A DNA stretch of 64,000 nucleotides from Aureimonas endophytica (lineage in GTDB: Bacteria; Pseudomonadota; Alphaproteobacteria; Rhizobiales; Rhizobiaceae): positions 1 to 64,000 of the forward strand of contig NZ_BMIQ01000004.1 of the NCBI RefSeq assembly GCF_014642635.1, in the 5' to 3' direction. The position numbers and the translations under genes are program-made. Under the pieces are notes generated by a model. That model saw only the letters and a program-made list of their open reading frames with translations, made no database searches and was not told where the DNA came from. This document shows, piece after piece, positions 1-8,140 of the stretch. Each line of letters starts with the position of its first letter. Within the stretch, counting starts at the first letter, position 1.

Positions 1-343
1 CGATGAGCGGTTTATAGATCCACCCCGACCAAACTGTCAACGCCCCATCCCACCAAAAATCAAAAAACCGCCAAACCGCCTAACCTACTGTTCCAACTCA
101 TCCTTCACCACAGCCCACCACGTCACCCACACGTCACCATGACAATCCCATGCAAAAAAGACGGCAAAATTCTCTCTCCGGATCGGGACGGGCGCGCTTT
201 GCCAGCCGACCTCGTCACCTGCGAGACGAAGGTGAGGGTGGGTTCGCACGTTCGCCTTTCCTCCCCGAATGCAAACGGGAGCGCGCCGGTCCGGCACGCT
301 CCCGTTCGATGCGAATGCCCTCTGATTCGTCGGTCCGCGCCGC
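1..343. other. Intergenic region, no gene seen
   Basis: The first ~170 bases are visibly poorer in G and C than the rest of the window and carry A-rich runs. Open frames that cross this stretch look like shadows, with arginine- and serine-rich composition and no recognisable motif. The only clear element is the hairpin at 274-306, which belongs to the OsmC gene. The window edge cuts the left side, so a promoter for a gene further left cannot be excluded. Confidence 0.6.
274..306 (-). terminator. Terminator of the OsmC-family gene
   Basis: An inverted repeat with 10-base arms (AACGGGAGCG at 274-283, CGCTCCCGTT at 297-306) lies 38 bases beyond the stop codon of the minus-strand OsmC gene. Read on the minus strand, the stem is followed by TTTGCATT, a short T-rich tail. 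This fits a rho-independent terminator. Confidence 0.6.
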
Positions 344-778
344 TCAGGCGAGACGCGCGTCGAGCGAGACCTCGATCGCGCCGAGCGCCTTCGAGATCGG
401 GCAGCCTTCCTTCGCCTTCTTCGCCAGTTCCTGGAACTTCGCGTCGTCGAGACCCGGCACCTTGGCCTCCAGCGTCAATGCGCTGGACTTCACCGCGAAG
501 CCGCCCTCCGCCTGCTCGACGCTGACGACGGCGCGCGCGTTCAGCTCCTCCGCCGGCGTGCCGTTCTCGGCGAGGAAATGCGAAAGCTGCATGGCGAAAC
601 AGCCGGCATGGGCGGCGCCGAGCAGTTCCTCGGGATTGGTGCCCGACTTGCCGCTCTCGTCCTCGAAGCGCGCCTTGAAGGAATAGGGATGGCCCGACAG
701 GGCGCCGGACTGCGTCGTGATCTGGCCCTTGCCGTCGGCGAGCGCGCCCTGCCAGACGGCGGTTGCATGTCGTTTCAT
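344..778 (-). CDS. OsmC/Ohr family peroxiredoxin
   Basis: A 144-residue protein of the OsmC/Ohr family, cytosolic enzymes that reduce organic hydroperoxides through a pair of cysteines. Both expected cysteines are present: C60 in AAHAGCFAMQLS on the central helix and C126 in EGCPISKAL. The length is typical, and the long N-terminal part is of the OsmC rather than the shorter Ohr kind. The ATG at 776-778 opens a complete domain. The gene stands alone, ends in its own hairpin terminator, and is divergent from xerC. A role in peroxide defence follows from the family; the substrate is not known. Confidence 0.9.
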   Translation of the reverse strand: MKRHATAVWQGALADGKGQITTQSGALSGHPYSFKARFEDESGKSGTNPEELLGAAHAGCFAMQLSHFLAENGTPAEELNARAVVSVEQAEGGFAVKSSALTLEAKVPGLDDAKFQELAKKAKEGCPISKALGAIEVSLDARLA

Positions 779-908
779 GAGAGGCGATCCTCGGCTCTTG
801 CGGACCCTGGCCGCGTTGCGGATGGGCGGGAGTTAAGATTCGCTTCGCATTCGTCCAGCTAGGATCGGCCCGGTTCCGCCGCGCCTCGTCCGGAAGCCCG
901 CATTCGTC

Positions 909-1862
909 ATGACCGAAGCCCTGCTCGTCACCGCCGCGCCGCCTCTTCTCGCCGAGAAATCCGCCTGGCTGCGGGCGCTCGAGGAGGAGCGGCGCGCCAG
1001 CCCGCATACGCTTGCCGCCTATGAGCGCGACGTGCGGCAGTTCCTCGCCTTCCTCACCGCCTATCACGGCCGCCCGGCCGAGCTCGGCGATCTCGCCGAG
1101 CTGCGCAGCACGGATCTGCGCGCCTTTCTCGCCGCCCGGCGCCGCGACGGGGTGGAGGCGAAGACGCTGGGGCGGTCGCTGTCCGGCATCCGCTCCTTCG
1201 TGCGGCATCTGGAGCGCCGGGACCTCGCCTCCTCCGCCGGGGCGCGGGCGATGCGCGCGCCGAAGCAGCCGCGCTCCCTGCCCCGGCCGCTCAGCGTGCC
1301 GGACGCGCTGAGCGTGACGGAGGAGGCCGGGGCGCTCGCCGCCGAGCCCTGGCTCGCAGCGCGCAATGTCGCGGTGCTGACGCTGCTCTATGGCTGCGGC
1401 CTGCGCATTTCCGAGGCCCTCGATCTTCCCGGCGACGCGCTGACCGATGCGACGGCGCGCTCGATGCCGATCCTCGGCAAGGGCATGAAGACGCGTCTCG
1501 TGCCGCTTCTGCCGGCGGTGCATGCGGCGGTCGCGGATTATCGCCGGCTCTGCCCCTTCGCGCTGTCGGCCGAGGCGCCGCTGTTTCGCGGCGCCAAAGG
1601 CGGTCCGCTCCGGCCGCAGATCGTGCAGCGCGAGATGGCGCGGCTGCGCGGCGCCCTCGGCCTGCCGCCTTCCGCCACGCCCCATGCCCTGCGCCATTCC
1701 TTCGCGACGCATCTCCTGGCCGCCGGCGGCGACCTCCGGGCGATCCAGGACCTTCTCGGCCATGCCAGCCTGTCGACGACGCAGGGCTATACCGCCGTCG
1801 ATTCAGCGCGGCTCCTGTCCGTCTACGATCAGGCCCATCCCCGGGCGCGGCGCGCCTCTTGA
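909..1862 (+). CDS. xerC: Tyrosine recombinase XerC
   Basis: A 317-residue tyrosine recombinase that, with XerD, resolves chromosome dimers at dif sites during division. An N-terminal SAM-like DNA-binding domain (about residues 15-120) is followed by the catalytic domain. The active-site set is complete: R166 in GCGLRISEAL, K191, H259 and R262 in HALRHSF, H285 in LGHAS, and the nucleophile Y294 in QGYTAVD. The lack of neighbouring mobile genes and the usual XerC length argue for the housekeeping enzyme rather than a phage integrase. In rhizobia xerC commonly lies near lpdA, as here. XerD remains the main alternative. Confidence 0.88.
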   Translation: MTEALLVTAAPPLLAEKSAWLRALEEERRASPHTLAAYERDVRQFLAFLTAYHGRPAELGDLAELRSTDLRAFLAARRRDGVEAKTLGRSLSGIRSFVRHLERRDLASSAGARAMRAPKQPRSLPRPLSVPDALSVTEEAGALAAEPWLAARNVAVLTLLYGCGLRISEALDLPGDALTDATARSMPILGKGMKTRLVPLLPAVHAAVADYRRLCPFALSAEAPLFRGAKGGPLRPQIVQREMARLRGALGLPPSATPHALRHSFATHLLAAGGDLRAIQDLLGHASLSTTQGYTAVDSARLLSVYDQAHPRARRAS

Positions 1863-1942
1863 GGCCTCGCGGCGAGACCTTCAGCCTTTGGTCGCATTCG
1901 CCGCTTAGGCTCCGCCCGAACGCGGAGAAGGACGAGGGCGCG

Positions 1943-3004
1943 ATGCGGAACGGCACGGAGGGAAGCGGCGGCACGCGGCGCCGGCACAGGCGGCGCCTCG
2001 CCGGGGCGCTGGCGGTCCTTCTCGCCACGCTGGCGCCGGGCCCCGCCCCCGCATCCGCCGCCGAGCCCGCCTGCCAGCCCGGCACCGACCTGACGCCGAA
2101 GCTCGCGGCCGATGGCCGCCTCGCCCGCATCGAGGCGGAAGCCGCCAAGGTGCCGAATGGCGAGGGCCGCTTCTGGCGGGTCGAGAAGGACGGCCTGCCA
2201 CCCTCCTATCTCTTCGGCACCATGCATCTTTCCGATCCGCGCATCCTCGCCCGGCCTCCGGCGGTGGAGGCGGCGCTCGGCGCGGCGAAGACGGTGGTGA
2301 TCGAGACGCTCGACGTGCTCGACCAGGGCAAGTCGGATCTCCTCGTCCTCGCCCATCCCGAACTGATGATGCTGCCGGCCGGCAAGAGCCTCGACGACTA
2401 TCTGTCGCCCGAGGAGAAGCGCGAGTCGGACGCGCTCTTCGCCAAGGCCGGCACGCCCTATGCGGCGGTGCGCACGCTCCAGCCCTGGTTCACGGCGATG
2501 GGCGTGATGCTGCCGGGCTGCGAGGCGGCGCGGGCGGCGGCGGGCGCCCATCCGCTCGACATCGCGCTGGCGCTCGATGCCAAGGCCGCCGGCAAGGTGC
2601 TGGTCGGGCTCGAAAGCTCGCTGGAACAGCTTCAGGCCATGGCCTCGATGGACATGGAACTCCAGGTCGCCAATCTCCTGTCGATCCTCAGGGTCAAGGA
2701 CACGATCCCCGATCTCTTCGAGACGCTGACGGATTTCTATCTCGCCGGCCGCATCGGCGCGATCGGTCCGCTCTCCGAGATCGCGACCGAAACGCCGGAC
2801 AGCCCGCAGGCGAGCGGCGCCGCCTATGCGCAATTCGAGCAGCGCATCGTCACCGATCGCAATCGCCGTATGGCCGAGCGGCTGGCGCCGCAGCTGGCGG
2901 CGGGCGGCGTCCTCGTCGCGGTCGGCGCCCTGCATCTGCCGGGCGAGGAAGGGCTCGTGGAGCTGCTGCGCCGCGCGGGCTATCGCGTCACCCGGGCGGA
3001 CTGA
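1943..3004 (+). CDS. TraB/GumN family protein, probably secreted
   Basis: A 353-residue protein with an N-terminal Arg-rich stretch and hydrophobic signal sequence ending near ASAAEP. The TraB/GumN fold is shown by YLFGTMHLSDPRI in the N-terminal half and GALHLPGEEGLVELL near the end, which hold the conserved histidines of this family (related to TIKI-type metalloproteases). The ATG at 1943 is preferred over an in-frame start at 1859 because the signal peptide begins there and the earlier start lies within the end of xerC. The substrate of bacterial members is not established. A periplasmic or membrane-anchored site is inferred. Confidence 0.82.
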   Translation: MRNGTEGSGGTRRRHRRRLAGALAVLLATLAPGPAPASAAEPACQPGTDLTPKLAADGRLARIEAEAAKVPNGEGRFWRVEKDGLPPSYLFGTMHLSDPRILARPPAVEAALGAAKTVVIETLDVLDQGKSDLLVLAHPELMMLPAGKSLDDYLSPEEKRESDALFAKAGTPYAAVRTLQPWFTAMGVMLPGCEAARAAAGAHPLDIALALDAKAAGKVLVGLESSLEQLQAMASMDMELQVANLLSILRVKDTIPDLFETLTDFYLAGRIGAIGPLSEIATETPDSPQASGAAYAQFEQRIVTDRNRRMAERLAPQLAAGGVLVAVGALHLPGEEGLVELLRRAGYRVTRAD

Positions 3005-3188
3005 TCGCGCCGCGCGTCCAAAATGCCCCTTCCCGGCCGTCGCCGCGCGGCCGAAGCCTGCGTGGCGTCTCGGCACCCTCGGGCGCCGCTGTGGGACTCA
3101 AGCACCGGATCGTGAACGCCGGCGCGCTTGCCGGGGCCGGCGGCGGGGCGCAGGTTGCCTGTCTTTCCATGGGAAGGGAGCGCATGGC

Positions 3189-3359
3189 ATGATCCGTAGC
3201 AAGACCGCCCTCGCCTTCGGGCTCCTCGCGGCGCTGTTCGCCGCGCCGGCCTTCGCCGATTGTCCCGGCCATGTCTCGGCCGAGGCGAAGGGCACCACGA
3301 CCACCGCCGATTCCGGCACGCCCCCGCCCCCGCCGCCGCCGAGCGGCCAGCCGGGCTGA
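3189..3359 (+). CDS. Small secreted proline-tailed protein
   Basis: A 56-residue protein that is almost only a signal peptide plus a short mature part. The hydrophobic segment (LAFGLLAALFAAPAFA) ends in a typical AxA cleavage site near residue 23. The remaining ~33 residues contain one cysteine, a Thr run, and a run of seven prolines before the end. A strong ribosome binding site (GGGAAGGGAG, 3171-3180) lies 8 bases before the ATG, and the perfect palindromic terminator follows 15 bases after the stop. The function is unknown; I recognise no family. The ribosome site, signal peptide and terminator together make it a believable gene. Confidence 0.65.
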   Translation: MIRSKTALAFGLLAALFAAPAFADCPGHVSAEAKGTTTTADSGTPPPPPPPSGQPG

Positions 3360-3374
3360 GGTCTCCCCCATGAG

Positions 3375-3408
3375 AAAGGCCCGGCGATCGCGCGATCGCC
3401 GGGCCTTT
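3375..3408. terminator. Perfect 34-bp palindromic bidirectional terminator
   Basis: The arms AAAGGCCCGGCGATCGC (3375-3391) and its exact complement (3392-3408) form a 17-bp stem with no mismatch. A/T runs at both ends provide the U-tail in either direction. It sits between the plus-strand small secreted protein gene and the 3' end of lpdA, so it can stop transcripts from both sides, including the long TCA operon. Confidence 0.85.
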
Positions 3409-3424
3409 TCGCGAGGTCGGACGC

Positions 3425-4840
3425 TTACGAGTGGATCGGCTTGGCGAAGGTGGCGAGCGCCGCCTCGCGCACCGCTTCCGACAGGGTCGGATGGGCATGG
3501 CAGGTGCGGCCGAGATCTTCCGACGAGCCGCCGAATTCCATCAGCACGGCCGTCTCGGCGATCATGTCGCCGGCGCCGAAGCCGAGGATATGGACTCCGA
3601 GCACCCGGTCGGTCGCGGCATCGGCCAGCACCTTTACGAAGCCGTCCGTGTGCAGCATGGCGCGGGCGCGGCCATTGGCGGTGAAGGAGAACTTGCCGAC
3701 CTTGTAGGCGACGCCCTCCTTCTTCAGCTCCTCCTCCGTCCGGCCGACCGAGGCGACTTCCGGCGAGGTATAGACGACGGAGGGGATGACGCCGTAATTC
3801 ACATGGCCCGCCTGGCCGGCCAGGATCTCGGCCAGCGCGATGCCCTCGTCCTCCGCCTTATGGGCGAGCATCGGCCCCTTCACCACGTCGCCGATGGCAT
3901 AGATGCCGTCGACATTGGTTTTATAATGCGCGTCGATCTCGACGCGGCCCGTCTTGTCGCGCGCGACGCCGACCTCGTCGAGGCCGAGCCCGTCGGTAAA
4001 GGGCCGGCGGCCGGTCGCGACCAGCACGACATCCGCCTCCAGCACCTCGGCCGCGCCGCCGGCGACTGGCTCGAACGTCACCTTGGCGCGGGCGCCGGTC
4101 TTCTCCACCGCCGTCACCTTGGCCGAGAGGCGGAAATCCAGCCCTTCCTTCACCATCAGCTTCTGGAAGGCGGTCGAGACCTCGCCGTCCATCGGACCCA
4201 GCACCTTGTCGAGATATTCGACCACGGTGACCTTGGCGCCGAGGCGCGACCAGACCGAGCCGAGCTCGAGGCCGATCACCCCGCCGCCGACGACGATCAT
4301 CGTCTCCGGCACCTTCGGCAGGGCGATCGCATGGTCGGAGGAGACGACGGTCTCGCCGTCGAAGACGACGTCGACGCCCGGAATGCCGGCGACGACCGAG
4401 CCGGTCGCGATGCAGATCGCCTTGGTCTTCAGGCTGCGGCTGCCGGTCTCGCCCGTCACCTCCACCTCGCCCGGCGCCGCGATGCGGCCGGCGCCGATGA
4501 TGCCATCGATCTTGTTCTTCTTGAACAGGAAGGCGATGCCGTCGACATTCTGCTTCACCGTCCTGTCCTTGTGGCCCAGCATCGTCGCGAGATCGAGTTC
4601 CGGCGACACCTTGATGCCGAGCGTCGCGAAGCTGTGCCGCGCCTCGGCATACATTTCGGAGGCGTGAAGCAGCGCCTTGGAGGGAATGCAGCCGACATTC
4701 AGGCAGGTGCCGCCATAGGTGGCGCGCTTCTCCACCACCGCGACCTTCAGGCCGAGCTGCGCCGCCTTGATGGCGCAGACATAGCCGCCGGGGCCGGAGC
4801 CGATGACGACGAGATCGAAGGAGGCGGTGCTGTCGGACAT
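3425..4840 (-). CDS. lpdA: Dihydrolipoyl dehydrogenase (E3)
   Basis: A 471-residue flavoprotein that reoxidises the dihydrolipoyl group of the 2-oxoglutarate dehydrogenase complex with NAD+. The FAD-binding motif VVIGSGPGGYVCAIKAAQLG starts at residue 11. The redox-active pair is C46/C51 in GGTCLNVGCIPSK. The NAD-binding motif is VVGGGVIGLELGS, and the catalytic His-Glu pair is H450/E455 in HAHPTLSEAV. It is the last gene of the TCA operon and sits just before the palindromic terminator. The order suggests it serves SucA/SucB; sharing with pyruvate dehydrogenase cannot be judged here. Confidence 0.97.
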   Translation of the reverse strand: MSDSTASFDLVVIGSGPGGYVCAIKAAQLGLKVAVVEKRATYGGTCLNVGCIPSKALLHASEMYAEARHSFATLGIKVSPELDLATMLGHKDRTVKQNVDGIAFLFKKNKIDGIIGAGRIAAPGEVEVTGETGSRSLKTKAICIATGSVVAGIPGVDVVFDGETVVSSDHAIALPKVPETMIVVGGGVIGLELGSVWSRLGAKVTVVEYLDKVLGPMDGEVSTAFQKLMVKEGLDFRLSAKVTAVEKTGARAKVTFEPVAGGAAEVLEADVVLVATGRRPFTDGLGLDEVGVARDKTGRVEIDAHYKTNVDGIYAIGDVVKGPMLAHKAEDEGIALAEILAGQAGHVNYGVIPSVVYTSPEVASVGRTEEELKKEGVAYKVGKFSFTANGRARAMLHTDGFVKVLADAATDRVLGVHILGFGAGDMIAETAVLMEFGGSSEDLGRTCHAHPTLSEAVREAALATFAKPIHS

Positions 4841-4868
4841 GGGATGCGAGGTCTCGGAGGGTGGAGGG

Positions 4869-5294
4869 TCAGGTGAGCTGGAACAGGATCAGGACGATGC
4901 CGAGGAGCGACACCAGCCAGACGAGCGAGCGGATATAGGGAATGCCGAAGATGTAGAGCGGCAGATAGACGATGCGGCCGAGGAACCACAGCCAGGCGCC
5001 GGCCGTCGACCACCAGCCGAGCCGGCCGGACAGGACGGCGATCAGCACGGCGGCGACGAAGGCCGGATAGGTTTCCTGGAAATTCGACAGCGCCCGCTCG
5101 GCGCGCGCGGCATGACGGCCGAGCGGCTTGGCCTCGCCGTCGCGCGGCCCGGCATTCCAGTCGGTGCCGCGCTCGCGCGTCGCGAGCTGGCCCTGCAAGC
5201 CGATATGGACGACGAGCAGGACGACCGACCAGGCGAGAAGCGTCAGTTCGATCGGCAGATGGGGCATCGGGAGCATGGGCGCGCTTTCCGTCAT
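4869..5294 (-). CDS. MAPEG family membrane protein
   Basis: A 141-residue membrane protein with about four hydrophobic segments. ELTLLAWSVVLLVVHIGLQ near the start, the charged middle part ending in ALSNFQETYPAFVAAVLIA, and the paired C-terminal helices match the MAPEG family (eicosanoid and glutathione metabolism). ERALSNFQETYP is the typical MAPEG signature. Bacterial members are mostly of unknown function. It lies 28 bases upstream of lpdA and 16 bases after the previous gene, so it is co-transcribed within the TCA operon. A direct role in the TCA cycle is not implied by the sequence. Confidence 0.85.
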   Translation of the reverse strand: MTESAPMLPMPHLPIELTLLAWSVVLLVVHIGLQGQLATRERGTDWNAGPRDGEAKPLGRHAARAERALSNFQETYPAFVAAVLIAVLSGRLGWWSTAGAWLWFLGRIVYLPLYIFGIPYIRSLVWLVSLLGIVLILFQLT

Positions 5295-5310
5295 GACAGG
5301 ACTCGCGACC

Positions 5311-5844
5311 TCAAAGCCCGCCCTGGGGACAGGTTCCCATCGCCTCGGAGAAAGCGCGCGACGAGGCCTCGAGCTTTCCCTTGACGATGCCGAGGGGGTG
5401 AAAGGGCGGCTCCGCCTGGATGCCGGGCTGGACGAGCCGCAGCTGGTAGCAGCCGGTGAAAACGCTCTCGCGCCCCTTCACGTCCACGGCCCGCACCGCG
5501 ACGGGCAGCGTATAGTAGATCGAGCCGGCGGCGCCGTCCGATACCGCCTTGCCGGTGCGCACGGCCGCCCCGGCCGTCTCGGCATAGCCCTTGGCGAAAT
5601 CGGCGAAGGCCGGCCGGTCGGGCTCGTCGCGGAAATAGGACCAGGCGCGGACATATTCCTTGCGGTCGATCGCGTTGTAGAGCGAGCGGATCACCGCGTC
5701 CGGCGTCGAGCGATCGTCAAGATAGTCGGGCTCGGCGGCGGTGGATTGGTCGGCCGGCGGCTGCGGCGCGGCCTCCTCGGCACGGGCGGGCAGCGCCGCG
5801 GCGAGCGCCAGGGCGAAGAGGGCCGGGCGAAAGACCTCAGCCAT
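5311..5844 (-). CDS. Secreted protein of unknown function
   Basis: A 177-residue protein with a cleavable signal peptide (LFALALAAALPARAEE, cut near residue 22) and a short Pro/Ala linker. The globular part starts with STPDAVIRSLYNAIDRKEYVRAWSYF, which resembles the helical start of NTF2-like or DUF4864-type folds, but I do not recognise a named family with certainty. Two cysteines (in FTGCYQL and MGTCPQ) could form a disulfide after export. The start overlaps the end of the LysE gene by 8 bases, which indicates translational coupling. Confidence 0.7.
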   Translation of the reverse strand: MAEVFRPALFALALAAALPARAEEAAPQPPADQSTAAEPDYLDDRSTPDAVIRSLYNAIDRKEYVRAWSYFRDEPDRPAFADFAKGYAETAGAAVRTGKAVSDGAAGSIYYTLPVAVRAVDVKGRESVFTGCYQLRLVQPGIQAEPPFHPLGIVKGKLEASSRAFSEAMGTCPQGGL

Positions 5845-6478
5845 GCATCTTCTCCGTCGCGAGCTTCAGGCCGAGGCCGATGAAGACGAACCCCGTCGCC
5901 CGCGTGATCCAGCGGCCGGCGCGGACGAAGGACTGGCGGATGGCGGGAATGGTGAAGAAGAAGGAAACGCCGACGAACCAGAGGATCAGGGCGCTCGCCA
6001 TCACGAGTCCGTAGCCGATCTTGACGAGCGTCGGCGTCTCCAGGCTGACGAGCGAGGAGAAGAGCGTGAGGAAGAACAGGACCGGCTTCGGGTTCAGCGC
6101 ATTCGTCAGGAAGCCCATGCCGAAGGCCTTCGCGTCGGACATCGGGCGGGCGCGCTCGGCCGGATCGATCTCCGGCATTTCCGGCACGTTCGCCTCGCGG
6201 ATCGAACGCCAGCCGAGATAGAAGAGATAGGCGGCGCCGACCCATTTCACGATGTTGAAGGCGAGGATCGACTGCGAGACGATGAGGCCGATGCCGAGCA
6301 CGGTATAGCCGACATGGAACAGCAGCGCCGTGCCGATGCCGAAGCTGGTCGCGATGGCGGCGCGCCGACCATGGGTGAGCGACTGGCGCATCACCATCGC
6401 CAGATCGGCGCCCGGAACCACGATGCCGAAGGAGAAGACCGCCATGAGCGCGGCCAGCTCGAGAAGATAGTGGCTCAT
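5837..6478 (-). CDS. LysE/RhtB family exporter
   Basis: A 213-residue inner-membrane protein with about six hydrophobic segments. It carries the LysE/RhtB pattern: an N-terminal VPGADLAMVMRQSLTHGRRA, a middle WVGAAYLFYLGWRSIRE and a following GFLTNALNPKPVLFF. The NPKP motif is typical of amino-acid and homoserine-lactone exporters. The ATG at 6476-6478 overlaps the stop of the preceding small membrane gene (ATGA). The exported compound cannot be predicted. It belongs to the block of membrane genes between sucB and lpdA. Confidence 0.88.
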   Translation of the reverse strand: MSHYLLELAALMAVFSFGIVVPGADLAMVMRQSLTHGRRAAIATSFGIGTALLFHVGYTVLGIGLIVSQSILAFNIVKWVGAAYLFYLGWRSIREANVPEMPEIDPAERARPMSDAKAFGMGFLTNALNPKPVLFFLTLFSSLVSLETPTLVKIGYGLVMASALILWFVGVSFFFTIPAIRQSFVRAGRWITRATGFVFIGLGLKLATEKMHG

Positions 6479-6777
6479 GCCGTTTCTCTTTTCAGTTCGC
6501 CATCGGCCTTGGATTGTCCCGGCGAAGCCGAGCGTACCGCCAAGGCATAGAGCGCAGCGGCGGCGATTGTGGAAAGCGCGGTTCCGATACTCAAGGCAAA
6601 GATCAGATCGAACCACCGGTCGATCACGAAGCCCCAGTTCGCCGCGTCTCCGAAGTCCATCCAATGTTGATACTTCCGGCCGACCAGGAGACCGGCGAAA
6701 CCAGCGCAGGTCGGTCCGAGGCAGACAGAAAGCAGAAACATCAGGCCCGGAATGGCCTGACGTTTCCGAACGCTCAT
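6475..6777 (-). CDS. Small two-helix membrane protein
   Basis: A 100-residue protein with two hydrophobic segments, residues ~9-32 (GLMFLLSVCLGPTCAGFAGL) and ~57-80 (LIFALSIGTALSTIAAAALY), a soluble stretch between them with several aromatic residues, and a charged C-terminus. It starts 6 bases after the sucB stop and its stop overlaps the LysE start by 4 bases, so its place in the operon is tight. I recognise no family. The coupling at both ends supports a real gene despite its small size. Confidence 0.65.
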   Translation of the reverse strand: MSVRKRQAIPGLMFLLSVCLGPTCAGFAGLLVGRKYQHWMDFGDAANWGFVIDRWFDLIFALSIGTALSTIAAAALYALAVRSASPGQSKADGELKRETA

Positions 6778-6783
6778 AAGAGT

Positions 6784-8073
6784 TTAGAGGTCGAGGACCA
6801 GACGCTCCGGATCCTCCAGGCTCTCCTTGACGCGGACCAGGAAGGTGACGGCTTCCTTGCCGTCGACGATGCGGTGATCGTAGGACAGCGCCAGATACAT
6901 CATCGGGCGGATCTCGATCTTGCCGCCGACGACCATCGGCCGCTCCTGGATCTTGTGCATGCCGAGAATGCCCGACTGCGGCGAGTTGAGGATCGGCGTC
7001 GACATCAGCGAGCCGTAGACGCCGCCATTGGTGATGGTGAAGGTGCCGCCCTGCATGTCGGCCATGGACAAGGAGCCGTCGCGCGCCGCCTTGGCGAGAC
7101 GGCCGAGCTCCTTCTCGACCCCGGCGATCGACATCTGGTCGGCGTCGCGCACCACCGGCACGACGAGACCCTTGTCGGTGCCGACCGCCATGCCGATGTG
7201 GCAATAGTGCTTGTAGAGAATGTCGGTGCCGTCGATCTCGGCATTCACCGCCGGGATCTCCTTCAGGGCATGCGTCACCGCCTTGGTGAAGAAGCCCATG
7301 AAGCCGAGCTTCACGCCGTGCTTCTTCTCGAACACGTCCTTGTAGCGGTTGCGCAGCTGCATCACCGCGCCCATGTCCACCTCGTTGAAGGTGGTCAGCA
7401 TCGCGGCGGTGTTCTGCGCGTCCTTCAGGCGCCGCGCGATGGTCTGGCGCAGGCGGGTCATCTTCACCCGCTCCTCGCGCGCCTCGTCGCCGGGGGCGGA
7501 GGGGGCGCGGGCGGCGGCGGGCGCCGCCGGGCGCTCCGGCGCCGAGGACGGGGCGCCCTTGGCGAGGGCGGCGAGCACGTCGCCCTTCAGCACCTGGCCG
7601 CGCTTGCCGGAGCCCTCGACATCGCCCTCGCCGAGACCCTTCTCGCTCATCAGCTTCTGGGCCGAGGGCGCGGCCGGCATCGCGCCGCCATTGGCGCGCG
7701 CCGGCTCGGCGCCCTGCTGTTCCTTCGAAGGCGCGGTGCCGCCGCCGTAATCGGTGGTCTTCGCCTCCGTCGCAGCCGCCGCCGGAGCGGGCGCCGCCTC
7801 GGTCGCCTTCCGGGCACCCGTATCGCCGGCGCCCCGGCCCTCGCCGATCGAGCCGAGAAGGCCGCCGGCCTGGACGGTCTCGCCCTCCTTCACGGCGATG
7901 TCTTCCAGGATGCCGGCGGCCGGGGCCGGCACTTCCACCGTCACCTTATCGGTTTCGAGCTCGGCGATGGTCTCATCCCGTTCGACGCGGTCGCCGGGCT
8001 TCTTGAACCATTGGCCGACGGTCGCCTCCGTCACGGATTCGCCGAGCGTCGGGACTTTGATTTCGGTGCTCAT
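6784..8073 (-). CDS. sucB: 2-oxoglutarate dehydrogenase E2, dihydrolipoyl succinyltransferase
   Basis: A 429-residue E2 subunit that transfers the succinyl group from lipoamide to CoA. One lipoyl domain occupies residues 1-80 with the modified K43 in [13 protein letters not shown] long Ala/Pro linker and an E3-binding domain ([13 protein letters not shown]) follow. The catalytic domain ends with [17 protein letters not shown], which holds the active-site histidine. The ATG at 8071-8073 starts exactly at the lipoyl domain. It lies 67 bases after sucA. Confidence 0.97.
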   Translation of the reverse strand: MSTEIKVPTLGESVTEATVGQWFKKPGDRVERDETIAELETDKVTVEVPAPAAGILEDIAVKEGETVQAGGLLGSIGEGRGAGDTGARKATEAAPAPAAAATEAKTTDYGGGTAPSKEQQGAEPARANGGAMPAAPSAQKLMSEKGLGEGDVEGSGKRGQVLKGDVLAALAKGAPSSAPERPAAPAAARAPSAPGDEAREERVKMTRLRQTIARRLKDAQNTAAMLTTFNEVDMGAVMQLRNRYKDVFEKKHGVKLGFMGFFTKAVTHALKEIPAVNAEIDGTDILYKHYCHIGMAVGTDKGLVVPVVRDADQMSIAGVEKELGRLAKAARDGSLSMADMQGGTFTITNGGVYGSLMSTPILNSPQSGILGMHKIQERPMVVGGKIEIRPMMYLALSYDHRIVDGKEAVTFLVRVKESLEDPERLVLDL

Positions 8074-8140
8074 ATGGATCTGGATCTCTTGGAAATGGTC
8101 GCAATCGGCCTTGGGGCCGGGACGGAAGGGGTGCCCGGCC

